Shown: piece after piece, positions 35,128 to 43,165 of the stretch
How positions within the stretch are numbered: the stretch's first letter is position 1
How the letters are laid out: each line of letters starts with the position of its first letter
NCBI RefSeq assembly: GCF_014217625.1
Contig: NZ_CP043641.1
Location: 1,674,001-1,738,000, forward strand
Length of the DNA stretch: 64,000 bases
Direction: 5' to 3'
DNA from: Leifsonia shinshuensis
Lineage (GTDB): Bacteria; Actinomycetota; Actinomycetes; Actinomycetales; Microbacteriaceae
Program-made: the position numbers and the translations under genes
The notes under the pieces: generated by a model
What the model was told of the DNA's origin: nothing
The model's database searches: none
The model's input: only the letters and a program-made list of their open reading frames with translations

Positions 35128-37005
35128 CTAGCCGGTGGCCTCGGTGGGGTCGCCTTTGAGGTCGATGCTGATTTCGTCGGCGTCGAGGTTGCTGAGGGCG
35201 CCGGCGAGCACGTCGGCGCTGAAGGTGCCGTCGTCGCGGGCGTCGAGCAGCGCGTCGCGCTGGGCGCGGATGCGCTTCAGCCGCGCGGCCTTGTGCTGGT
35301 TGAAGGCCTCCGGGGTCCGCTCCGTCGTCTCCGGCTGCGGTACCGCCTGCCCGGCCTCGTGCAACAACTCCAGCAGCCGCAACCGCTCCTCCTTCTCGGC
35401 CTGCGGGTCGGAGGCCGTCGGCTTCACCCAGCGCAGCGCCAGCCCGAGCGTCCCGCCCTGCAGAAGCAGCGACCCGGCCGCGACGAGGAACGCGATCAGC
35501 ACGAGCACCGACCGGCCCGGCGTGTCCGACGGGAGGCTCTGCGCGGCGGCCACCGTGACAGCCCCGCGCATCCCGGCCCACACCACGATGGTGCCCTCGC
35601 GCCAACCCAAAGGCGTCCCCGTGAAGTAGTCGATGTCCGCCAGCACCCGCCGCAGCCGCGTGCCGAACCGGGCGATGTTCTCCACCGTCCAGGCCCTCTG
35701 CCGCTGCCGCTGCCGCCGGATCAGCCGCCCACGCCACCCCGACGGCGTCGCCCCGATCCGGTCGCGCGTCACGGCTGCGGCCTCCGGGACCCCCGCGACC
35801 TTCGCCACCTCCGCCTGCGCGACGGCTGGGTCGGCCGCCAGCACGTCCGCGTGCGCCTCCGGGTCCTCCGCCAGGTCGACGCCCACCGGCAGGGCCGGCG
35901 CCGCGTCCGGCGGAGGCGGCCCCTGCTCCAGCAGTCGCCGCGCGGCCTCCGGGTCCTCCAGCCGCTCCTGCAGCTTCGTCAGCGCCGGCCGCATCCGCTC
36001 GCGGCGGCGCCCCCGGCGGGCCAGGAGGGCGAGCAGCGGCGCCACGAACGCGGCGCGGACGACCAGCGTCAGCAACAGCGCAGCGGCCGCGATGCCGACC
36101 GCCGGCAGCACACCGGAGTGGTCCTTCTGCACCTTCTGGACGATGCCGAACAGCTCCAGGCCCATCGTCAGGAAGATCATGCCCTCCAGCACGAGCTCGA
36201 CCGTCCGCCAGTTCTGCGTGTCCGACAGCCGGTGCTCCGGCGACAGCACCCGCGGCGCGCGGCTGCCGGTGATGAGGCCGGCGACCACCGCCGCCACCAG
36301 GCCCGACCCACCCAGCGCCTCGGCCGGGATGGAGGCCAGGAACGGCACCGTGAACGACAGCACCGTGTTGACCGTCGCATCCTTGACCCGCGCCCGGACG
36401 ATCAGGTTCAGCCGCCCGACCACCCAGCCGAACACCACGGCGACGACCACCGAGTAGAGGAACGACAGCGTCACCGCGCCGAGCGTGAAGGAGGCCACCG
36501 CCGCCGCCGCGACCGCTGCCCGCAGCAGCACGAGCGCGGTGGCGTCGTTGAGGAGGCTCTCGCCCTCCAGGATCGCGACAACACGCGGCGAGACCCCTGC
36601 GCGCTTCACGATCCCGGTCGCGACCGCGTCGGTCGGGCTGACGATCGCGCCGAGCGCCACGCCCCACGCGAGCCCCAGCCCCGGGATGACCCACGCGAAG
36701 AAGATCCCGAGCAACACAGAGCTCACGATCACGAGCACCACCGAGAGCCCGCCGATCGCGCCGAACTCCCGCCGGAAGTTCATCGACGGCATCGACACCG
36801 ACGCCGAGTAGAGCAGCGGGGGCAGCACGCCCGCGATGATCCACTCGGGCTGCACCTCCAGCACCGGCACGAACGGCAGGAACGAGACCAGGATGCCGAA
36901 CACGACGAGGATGAGCGGCGACGCCACCCCGAAACGCTGCCCGTAGACGGTGGCGGCCGCGATGGTCAGCACGGCGAGGACGCCGACGACCAGGACCTCC
37001 TCCAT
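35128..37005 (-). CDS. CPA1 family Na+/H+ antiporter
   Basis: 625 residues from ATG 37005, with GGGAGG 8 bases upstream. About twelve membrane helices carry the family landmarks: GVLPPLLYSASVSMP, GAIVSPTDAVAT with the paired acidic site, and ILEGESLLNDATALVLLR. A large charged insertion (about 330-440) lies before the helix with WAGMRGAVTVAAAQSLP. A cytosolic tail of about 90 residues follows. It exports Na+ (or K+) in exchange for protons. It starts 32 bases after the flavoprotein stop and is probably cotranscribed with it. Confidence 0.92.
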   Translation of the reverse strand: MEEVLVVGVLAVLTIAAATVYGQRFGVASPLILVVFGILVSFLPFVPVLEVQPEWIIAGVLPPLLYSASVSMPSMNFRREFGAIGGLSVVLVIVSSVLLGIFFAWVIPGLGLAWGVALGAIVSPTDAVATGIVKRAGVSPRVVAILEGESLLNDATALVLLRAAVAAAAVASFTLGAVTLSFLYSVVVAVVFGWVVGRLNLIVRARVKDATVNTVLSFTVPFLASIPAEALGGSGLVAAVVAGLITGSRAPRVLSPEHRLSDTQNWRTVELVLEGMIFLTMGLELFGIVQKVQKDHSGVLPAVGIAAAALLLTLVVRAAFVAPLLALLARRGRRRERMRPALTKLQERLEDPEAARRLLEQGPPPPDAAPALPVGVDLAEDPEAHADVLAADPAVAQAEVAKVAGVPEAAAVTRDRIGATPSGWRGRLIRRQRQRQRAWTVENIARFGTRLRRVLADIDYFTGTPLGWREGTIVVWAGMRGAVTVAAAQSLPSDTPGRSVLVLIAFLVAAGSLLLQGGTLGLALRWVKPTASDPQAEKEERLRLLELLHEAGQAVPQPETTERTPEAFNQHKAARLKRIRAQRDALLDARDDGTFSADVLAGALSNLDADEISIDLKGDPTEATG

Positions 37006-37014
37006 CCCGTGGCC

Positions 37015-37047
37015 TCCCGTCTAGAGCACGTTCCCGTCTAGAGCACG
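37015..37047 (+). repeat. 17-bp tandem duplication over the flavoprotein stop codon
   Basis: TCCCGTCTAGAGCACG occurs at 37015-37030 and again at 37032-37047, a 17-base period. The second copy contains the TAG stop of the flavoprotein gene and the first is untranslated. It looks like a recent slippage duplication, harmless because the original stop is kept. Confidence 0.8.
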
Positions 37048-38474
37048 ATGTGCATGGCCCGCGCCGCGTCCGAGATCGATCCGGAGAGCGACGGGTACAC
37101 CGTGAACGCCCTCGCCACCTGGTCCACCGTCAGCCGGTGCTCCACCGCGAGCGCGAGCGGGAAGATCAGCTCGGAGGCCCGGGGCGCGACGATCACGCCG
37201 CCGATCACAGTACCCGAACCCGTGCGCGCGAACAGCTTCACGAAGCCGTCGCGGATGCCGAGCATCTTGGCGCGCGGGTTGGACTTCAGCGCGAGCTTGT
37301 AGATGTCGCCCTGCGCGATGCCCTCCTCGATCTGCTTCTGGTTCCAGCCGACGGTCGCGATCTCCGGCTGGGTGAAGATGTTCGAGGTCACGTTGCGCAG
37401 TTCGATCGGGTTGACCGCGTCGCCCATCGCGTGGAAGACCGCAGTGCGCCCCTGCATGGAGGCGACGGAGGCCAGCGGCAGCAGGTCGGAGCAGTCGCCT
37501 GCCGCGTAGATGTTCGGGATGGACGTGCGCGCGACCCGGTTGACCCGGATGTGACCCGACGGCGTCAGCTGCACGCCGGCCTCCTCCAGGCCGATCCCTG
37601 CGGTGTTCGGGATGGAGCCGACCGCCATCAGACAGTGGCTGCCCTCCACGGTGCGGCCGTCGGTGAGTGTCGCGACCACGCCGTTCTCGGTGCGGACCAC
37701 CGACTCGGCGCGCGACTTGGCGAGCACCTGCATGCCGTTGCGCTTGAACACGTTCTCGATGACGCGCGCGGCGTCGGCGTCCTCGCCCGGGAGGACTTGG
37801 TCGCGCGAGGAGATCAGCGTCACCTTCGAGCCCAGCGCGGTGTACGCGGACGCGAACTCGGCGCCGGTGACGCCCGACCCGACCACGATCAGGTGCTCCG
37901 GCACGGTGGAGAGGTCGTAGAGCTGGGTCCAGGTGAGGATGCGCTCGCCGTCCGGGACGGCGGAGGAGAGGATGCGCGGGCTCGCGCCGACCGCGATCAC
38001 GATCGTGTCGGCCTCCACCCGGTCGAAGTCGGTGCCGGCGGCGCCCGTGCCGGTCGACACGATGATCGCGCCGTCGCCGTCGAGCCGGCCCTCGCCGGTG
38101 ACGATGCGGACGCCGGCGCGCACGAGCTCGGCGCGCATGTCCTCCGACTGCTGACGGGCGAGGCCCATCAGGCGCTTGTTGACGGCGGCGAGGTTGACGG
38201 CGATCTCCGGACGGACCGGCTTGCCGCTCTCGCCGCGCGAGAAGAACTGGACGCCGAGGTCGGTCGCCTCGGCGATGGAGTTGGTGGCCTCCGCGGTGGC
38301 GATGAGGCTCTTGGAGGGGACCACGTCGGTGATGACGGCGGAGCCGCCGACTCCGGAGCGCTCCACGAGCGTGACGTCCGCGCCGAGCTGCGCGCCGGCG
38401 AGCGCCGCCTCGTAACCGCCCGGTCCGCCGCCGAGGACGGCGATCCGCTGCTTGCGCTCGAATTCATAGGCCAT
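37038..38474 (-). CDS. LpdA-like NAD(P)H-quinone dehydrogenase / flavoprotein disulfide reductase homologue
   Basis: 478 residues from ATG 38474, preceded by AAGAGG. The FAD-binding AVLGGGPGGYEAALAGAQLG, the NAD-binding VVGSGVTGAEFASAYTALG and the second FAD motif IYAAGDCSDLLPLAS make it a pyridine nucleotide-disulfide oxidoreductase. The redox disulfide CxxxxC is absent: the segment reads GGSAVITDVVPSKSL, with no cysteine. M. tuberculosis LpdA (Rv3303c) likewise is not a lipoamide dehydrogenase but reduces quinones with NAD(P)H, and that activity is the best guess here. The dimer domain is complete (HRLTVDQVARAFTVYPSLSG). Confidence 0.87.
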   Translation of the reverse strand: MAYEFERKQRIAVLGGGPGGYEAALAGAQLGADVTLVERSGVGGSAVITDVVPSKSLIATAEATNSIAEATDLGVQFFSRGESGKPVRPEIAVNLAAVNKRLMGLARQQSEDMRAELVRAGVRIVTGEGRLDGDGAIIVSTGTGAAGTDFDRVEADTIVIAVGASPRILSSAVPDGERILTWTQLYDLSTVPEHLIVVGSGVTGAEFASAYTALGSKVTLISSRDQVLPGEDADAARVIENVFKRNGMQVLAKSRAESVVRTENGVVATLTDGRTVEGSHCLMAVGSIPNTAGIGLEEAGVQLTPSGHIRVNRVARTSIPNIYAAGDCSDLLPLASVASMQGRTAVFHAMGDAVNPIELRNVTSNIFTQPEIATVGWNQKQIEEGIAQGDIYKLALKSNPRAKMLGIRDGFVKLFARTGSGTVIGGVIVAPRASELIFPLALAVEHRLTVDQVARAFTVYPSLSGSISDAARAMHIVL

Positions 38475-38547
38475 GCCTCTTATTCTTCCGTATCCCGGTG
38501 CACCGATGCGCATCCGGGCGGACGCTGTACCGCCGGGTGCCGCTCAG

Positions 38548-38553
38548 TAGAGT
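38548..38553 (+). promoter_or_regulatory. -10 box of the purine nucleoside phosphorylase operon
   Basis: TAGAGT is followed after exactly 6 bases by the ATG at 38560, predicting a leaderless mRNA. Confidence 0.6.
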
Positions 38554-38559
38554 TGGCTC

Positions 38560-39393
38560 ATGCTCGAAACCACCCAGAACCCGCTCGACGACCCTGCGAC
38601 CGACCCGTTCGAGGTCGCCCGGGAGGCGGCCACGCAGCTCGCCGAGAAGACCGGCGTCGAGAAGCACGACATCGCCCTCACCCTCGGCAGCGGCTGGGGC
38701 AAGGCCGCCGACCTGATCGGCGAGACCGTCGCGGTGATCCCGGCCCACGATGTCGTCGGCTTCAGCAAGCCGGCGCTGGAGGGCCACGCCGGCACCCTGC
38801 GCTCGCTCCGGCTCGCGAACGGCAAGCACGCGCTCGTCATCGGCGCGCGCACCCACTACTACGAAGGCCACGGCGTCCGCCGGGTCGTGCACAGCGTCCG
38901 CACCGCAGCGGCCGCGGGGGCGACCACGATGGTCCTCACGAACGGCGCCGGAGGCATCAAGGAGCACTGGAAGCCCGGCACCCCCGTGCTGATCAGCGAC
39001 CACATCAACCTGACGGCGGACTCCCCGCTGGAGGGCGCGACATTCATCGACCTCACCGACCTCTACTCGAAGCGCCTGCGCGACCTGGCGAAGACCATCG
39101 ACCCGAGCCTCGACGAGGGCGTGTACACGCAGTTCCGCGGACCGCACTACGAGACGCCGGCCGAGGTGCAGATGGCCAAGGCGATCGGTGGCCACATCGT
39201 GGGCATGTCGACCGCGCTGGAGGCCATCGCCGCCCGCCAGGCCGGCATGGAGATCCTCGGGATGTCGCTGGTCACCAACCTGGCCGCCGGCATCCAGAAG
39301 ACCCCGCTCAGCCACCAGGAGGTCATCGACGCAGGCCGGGAGGCCGAGCCGGTGATCAGCGCCCTTCTGGCCCGGATCGTGGAGGCCCTGTGA
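38560..39393 (+). CDS. Purine-nucleoside phosphorylase
   Basis: 277 residues of the trimeric (class II) type. It cleaves inosine and guanosine to free base and ribose 1-phosphate. LTLGSGWGKAADLI (phosphate loop), EGHAGTLRSLRL, TNGAGGIKEHW, FRGPHYETPAEVQM and MGMSLVTNLAAGI-like segments match. Its stop overlaps the phosphosugar mutase start (GTGA). Mycobacteria keep the same pair, deoD-pmmB. It belongs functionally with the salvage and uptake genes downstream. Confidence 0.94.
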   Translation: MLETTQNPLDDPATDPFEVAREAATQLAEKTGVEKHDIALTLGSGWGKAADLIGETVAVIPAHDVVGFSKPALEGHAGTLRSLRLANGKHALVIGARTHYYEGHGVRRVVHSVRTAAAAGATTMVLTNGAGGIKEHWKPGTPVLISDHINLTADSPLEGATFIDLTDLYSKRLRDLAKTIDPSLDEGVYTQFRGPHYETPAEVQMAKAIGGHIVGMSTALEAIAARQAGMEILGMSLVTNLAAGIQKTPLSHQEVIDAGREAEPVISALLARIVEAL

Positions 39394-41105
39394 CCCCAGC
39401 AGACGGAAACGCAGCAGACACTCCCCGACTCCTCGAACAGGCACGCGCCTGGCTGGCGCAGGACCCCGATCCGGAGACCCGCGAAGAGCTGGACTCGCTG
39501 ATCGTGGCAGCGGAGGCGGGCTCCGCGGAGGCCGTCGACGACCTCCACTCGCGCTTCGACGCCCGCCTCGAGTTCGGCACCGCCGGCCTCCGCGGTCGGA
39601 TCGAGGCCGGCCCGAACCGGATGAACCGCGTCCTGGTCTCCCAGGCCGCCGCCGGTTTCGCGCGCTGGCTGGTGGAGCACGCCGAGGGCGGGAAGCCGTC
39701 GGTCGTCATCGGCTACGACGGCCGCAAGAACTCCGACGTCTTCGCCCGCGACACCGCCGAGCTGATGGCCGGCGCCGGGGTGCGGGCGATCCTGCTCCCC
39801 CGGCTGCTGCCGACCCCGGTGCTCGCGTTCGCCGTCCGGCACCTCGACGTGAGCGCTGGCGTCATGGTCACGGCGAGCCACAACCCGCCGCAGGACAACG
39901 GCTACAAGGTCTACCTGGGCGGCGAGAACCACGGCTCGCAGATCGTCTCGCCGACGGACGCGGAGATCGAGGCGCACATCCTGGAGGTCGCCCGCGGCGA
40001 CATCGGCGACCTCCCGCGCTCCGAGCAGTTCGAGATCGCGTCGGGCGACGTGGAGGCCGCCTACATCGAGGCCACCGCCGCCGTCGCGACCACGGCCGCG
40101 CCGCGGGATGCGGTCACCTTCGCATACACGGCGATGCACGGCGTCGGCTGGCGCACGGCAGAGGCGGTGTTCGAGCGCGCCGGGTTCAGCACGCCCGTCG
40201 TGGTGGCCGAGCAGCGCGACCCCGATCCGGCCTTCCCGACGGTGTCGTTCCCGAATCCGGAGGAGCCGGGAGCGATGGACCTGTCGTTCGCGACCGGCCG
40301 CGCCGCGGGGGTGGACCTCGTCATCGCGAACGACCCGGACGCCGACCGGCTGGCCGTGGCCATCCCGGACGACTCCGCCGACGGCTTCCGCCGCCTCAGC
40401 GGCAACGAAGTCGGCGCGCTGCTCGGCTGGCGTGCCGCCGAGCTCGCCGAGCGGAACTCGACGGCGGGCGCCGCCTTCGGCGCACTCGCCTGCTCGATCG
40501 TGTCGTCACCGGCCCTCGCGGCCGTCGCGGCGGCCTACCACCTCGACTTCGCCGACACGCTCACCGGGTTCAAGTGGGTCTCCCGCGCGCCCGGGCTGAT
40601 CTACGGCTTCGAGGAGGCGCTGGGCTACCTCGTCAACCCGCAGACGATCCGGGACAAGGACGGCATCTCGGCCGCCACGGCGTTCCTCGACCTCGCGAAC
40701 GAGCTCGCCGCCTCCGGCCGCACGATCGCCGACCACCTGGACGCGTTCGCGGAGCGTTTCGGCTACTTCGCCAGCGACCAGATCTCGCTCCGGGTCACCG
40801 ACCTGTCCCGCATCGACGAGATCATGGCCGCGCTGCGCGCCACCCCGCCGAGCAGCCTGGGCGCGGTCGCCGTCGATCACATCGACGACCTCCGCGACGG
40901 CTTCGGCGCGCTGCCGCCGAGCGACGTGCTGCGCATCGTCCTCGCGGACGGCTCGCGCGTCATGGTCCGCCCGTCCGGCACCGAGCCGAAGCTGAAGATC
41001 TACATCGACGCGTCGAGCGACGAGGGCGACGTGGCCGCGCGCCGCGCCACCGCGACCGCGCGCGTCGCCGCCCTCGCGGACGCGATGCGGGCGCTCACGG
41101 CGTAA
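39390..41105 (+). CDS. Phospho-sugar mutase (phosphomannomutase/phosphoglucomutase/phosphopentomutase type, PmmB-like)
   Basis: 571 residues from GTG 39390, coupled to the purine nucleoside phosphorylase. This is the long alpha-D-phosphohexomutase class. FGTAGLRGRIEAGPNRMN opens the fold, TASHNPPQDNGYK holds phospho-Ser163, NDPDADRLAV binds Mg2+, GFEEALGYL recognises the sugar, and RPSGTEPKLKIY binds phosphate. Coupling to a nucleoside phosphorylase suggests it may act on ribose 1-phosphate; mannose or glucose phosphate are alternatives. The gene ends at a palindrome cluster. Confidence 0.9.
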   Translation: MTPADGNAADTPRLLEQARAWLAQDPDPETREELDSLIVAAEAGSAEAVDDLHSRFDARLEFGTAGLRGRIEAGPNRMNRVLVSQAAAGFARWLVEHAEGGKPSVVIGYDGRKNSDVFARDTAELMAGAGVRAILLPRLLPTPVLAFAVRHLDVSAGVMVTASHNPPQDNGYKVYLGGENHGSQIVSPTDAEIEAHILEVARGDIGDLPRSEQFEIASGDVEAAYIEATAAVATTAAPRDAVTFAYTAMHGVGWRTAEAVFERAGFSTPVVVAEQRDPDPAFPTVSFPNPEEPGAMDLSFATGRAAGVDLVIANDPDADRLAVAIPDDSADGFRRLSGNEVGALLGWRAAELAERNSTAGAAFGALACSIVSSPALAAVAAAYHLDFADTLTGFKWVSRAPGLIYGFEEALGYLVNPQTIRDKDGISAATAFLDLANELAASGRTIADHLDAFAERFGYFASDQISLRVTDLSRIDEIMAALRATPPSSLGAVAVDHIDDLRDGFGALPPSDVLRIVLADGSRVMVRPSGTEPKLKIYIDASSDEGDVAARRATATARVAALADAMRALTA

Positions 41106-41115
41106 CCGCCCGCAC

Positions 41116-41245
41116 ATTCGTCACGAATGTCGCCTTTCGCCGCGCGAGAGTCGACATTCGTGACGAATGTCGCCGCGTCGTCGCGCACACACATTCGTCA
41201 CGAATGTCGCTTTTGGCTTGGCGAGAGTCGACATTCGTGACGAAT
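41116..41245. repeat. Second cluster of four ATTCGTSACGAAT palindromes in a convergent gap
   Basis: Copies lie at 41116-41128, 41156-41168, 41193-41205 and 41233-41245. Members of each pair start exactly 40 bases apart. In the first pair ACATTCGTCACGAATGTCG and its exact reverse complement form a 19-bp inverted repeat with a 19-base loop, and each arm is itself palindromic. The second pair has the same layout with one variant (AATATCG). The cluster lies between the phosphosugar mutase stop and the convergent EIIB stop. Confidence 0.88.
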
Positions 41246-41257
41246 ATCGACGCGGGC

Positions 41258-41530
41258 TCAGCCCAGGGCCTCGTCGAGCTTCTGCTCCAGCTCGTCCAGG
41301 TCGAAGTAGTTCTGCACCACGATCACGTCCGCGTTGGTCGGCCCGAGCCGGTCGACCAGCTCGGGCGACGTGAGGATGATCTGCGCGTCGCTGGAGGCGG
41401 ATCCCACGCTCGCGACATCCGCCGCGGTCACGTCCGCGTCGAGCCCGAGCCGGTCGAGCACGCGCTCGGCGTTCACCTTGAGGATGCCGGAGGTCCCGAT
41501 CCCGGCACCGCAGATCGCGACGATCTTCAC
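41258..41530 (-). CDS. PTS EIIB component (ascorbate/lactate-type)
   Basis: 90 residues, a complete stand-alone EIIB. MKIVAICGAGIGTS carries the phosphorylated Cys7 in the P-loop typical of UlaB/LacB-like proteins. It would pass phosphate from EIIA to an incoming sugar. It lies 13 bases after the EIIA gene, but no EIIC permease is present anywhere in the window. It would depend on a permease encoded elsewhere, or the pair may have a regulatory role. Confidence 0.88.
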   Translation of the reverse strand: MKIVAICGAGIGTSGILKVNAERVLDRLGLDADVTAADVASVGSASSDAQIILTSPELVDRLGPTNADVIVVQNYFDLDELEQKLDEALG

Positions 41531-41543
41531 AGCGTGGTCCCCT

Positions 41544-42005
41544 TCAACGTGCCGCTTCCTCTTCGCTCAGCGTGAGGATGCGCTGCACCTCCGCGACGTC
41601 GCCCGCGGCGGCCAGCGCCGGGATCGACTCGGGGTGGTTGAAGACGTTGGCCAGCTCGGCGACGCTCGTGACGTGCGCCTCCGGCGACGTCACGGCCAGG
41701 CCGATCACCACGGAGACCGGATCGTTGTGCGGGTGGCCGAACACCACGGGGTCGTCCAGCGTCACCACCGACAGCCCGTCGTGGTTCACGTCGGGCCCCG
41801 GCCGCGCGTGCGCCAGCGCGAGGCCCGGCGCGATCACGATGTAGGCGCCGAACTCCTCGATCACCTGGACCATCCGCGCGCTGTACGACTCCTCCGTCGC
41901 ACCGGAGCGGGCCAGCGCCTCCCCCGCGAGGCCGACCGCGTCGCGCCAGTCGGAGGCGTGGGCTCCGACGGTCACAGCGGTGTCGGGCAACGGTGGCAGC
42001 GGCAT
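41544..42005 (-). CDS. PTS EIIA component (mannitol/ascorbate-type, PTS_EIIA_2)
   Basis: 153 residues from ATG 42005. YIVIAPGLALAHARPG contains the phosphorylated His66. VSVVIGLAVTSPEAHVTSVAELANVF is also typical of the EIIA-2 domain. It receives phosphate from HPr and donates to the EIIB encoded next to it. It lies 24 bases after the adenosine deaminase gene on the same strand, so the PTS pair may be read with the nucleoside salvage genes. Confidence 0.88.
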   Translation of the reverse strand: MPLPPLPDTAVTVGAHASDWRDAVGLAGEALARSGATEESYSARMVQVIEEFGAYIVIAPGLALAHARPGPDVNHDGLSVVTLDDPVVFGHPHNDPVSVVIGLAVTSPEAHVTSVAELANVFNHPESIPALAAAGDVAEVQRILTLSEEEAAR

Positions 42006-42029
42006 GGGTCCAGCGTACGCGTTAGCGGG

Positions 42030-43151
42030 TCACGAACCCTCGAAACCTGCTGTGATGATCTCGGCCAGTTCCTCACGCTGCTCGACCGGGAGGAAGGCCC
42101 CGGCCGCGGCGTTGAGCTGGAAGATCTCCAGGTCGGTGCGGTCGTAGGAGAACGCGTCGGCGAGGATGCTGAGCTCGCGCGTCAGCGTCGTGCCGCTCAT
42201 CAGCCGGTTGTCGGTGTTGACCGTGACGCGGAAGCCGAGCTGGTACATCAGGTCGAACGGGTGGTCGAGGATGTCGTCGCCCCAGGCCGCGATCGCGCCG
42301 GTCTGCAGGTTGGAGGTCGGGCTGGTCTCCAGCGCGATCTCGCGGTCCTTGACCCACTGCGACAGCGTGCCGAGCGTCACGTAGGTGTTCTCGTCGTCCT
42401 GGCGCTCGATCGTGATGTCCTCCGCGAGGCGCACGCCGTGGCCGAGACGCAGCGCACGGCCGTCGAGGAGGGCGCTGCGGATGCTGTCCAGGCCGTCGGC
42501 CTCGCCCGCGTGCACGGTGGCCGGGAAGAACTGCGCGGCGAGGTAGTCGAACGCCGCCCGGTGGTTCGAGGGCGGGAAGCCCGCCTCCGGCCCGGCGATG
42601 TCGAACCCGACGGCCCCGCGGTCGCGGTGGCGCACGGCGAGCTCGGCGATCTCCAGGCTGCGGTCGGTGTGGCGCATGGCGCTCACCAGCTGGCCCACGC
42701 GGATGCGGCCGCCGGCGGCGCGCACGTCCTCGATGCCCTGCTCGACGCCCTCCTGCACCGCCTCCACGGTCTCGTCCAGGGTCAGGCCGCGGCTGAGGTG
42801 CTGCTCGGGCGCCCAGCGGATCTCGCCGTACACGACACCGTCGGCGCCGAGGTCCTGGACGAACTCGCGCGCGACCCGGCCGAGGCCCTCACGGGTCTGC
42901 ATGACGGCGGTGGTGATGTCGAAGGTCTTGAGATACTCGACCAGCGAGCCCGAGTTGGACTTCTCGGCGAACCAGGCGCCGAGCGCCTCCGGGTCGTCGG
43001 CCGGGAGCTGGAGGCCGATGCCGTCCGCGAGCTCCAGCACCGTGGCGGGGCGCAGGCCGCCGTCCAGGTGGTCGTGCAGGGAGACCTTGGGCAGCGCCCG
43101 GAGGTCGGTCCCGTCGGCGAGCGTGTAGGTGCTGTTCTCGTTCGAGGTCAT
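42030..43151 (-). CDS. add: Adenosine deaminase
   Basis: 373 residues from ATG 43151. It converts adenosine and deoxyadenosine to inosine forms, feeding the purine nucleoside phosphorylase. Zinc ligands and active-site residues are visible: HDHLDGGLRP, TVHAGEADG, LRLGHGVRL, ALETSPTSNLQTGA and VTVNTDNRLMSGTTL. It is 14 bases downstream of deoA, in the order deoA-add, and on the same strand as cdd and the importer. Confidence 0.95.
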   Translation of the reverse strand: MTSNENSTYTLADGTDLRALPKVSLHDHLDGGLRPATVLELADGIGLQLPADDPEALGAWFAEKSNSGSLVEYLKTFDITTAVMQTREGLGRVAREFVQDLGADGVVYGEIRWAPEQHLSRGLTLDETVEAVQEGVEQGIEDVRAAGGRIRVGQLVSAMRHTDRSLEIAELAVRHRDRGAVGFDIAGPEAGFPPSNHRAAFDYLAAQFFPATVHAGEADGLDSIRSALLDGRALRLGHGVRLAEDITIERQDDENTYVTLGTLSQWVKDREIALETSPTSNLQTGAIAAWGDDILDHPFDLMYQLGFRVTVNTDNRLMSGTTLTRELSILADAFSYDRTDLEIFQLNAAAGAFLPVEQREELAEIITAGFEGS

Positions 43152-43165
43152 GGGTCTCAATCTAT

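Noticed and set aside
37050..39390. A plus-strand extension of the phosphosugar mutase frame back to 37050
   Set aside because: The upstream part is antisense to the flavoprotein and out of frame with the purine phosphorylase. The true start is GTG 39390, overlapping the phosphorylase stop.
41116..41245. A CRISPR-like array made of the repeated 13-mers
   Set aside because: The repeats are short palindromes in only two pairs, the intervals are GC-rich and related between units, and no cas gene is present.
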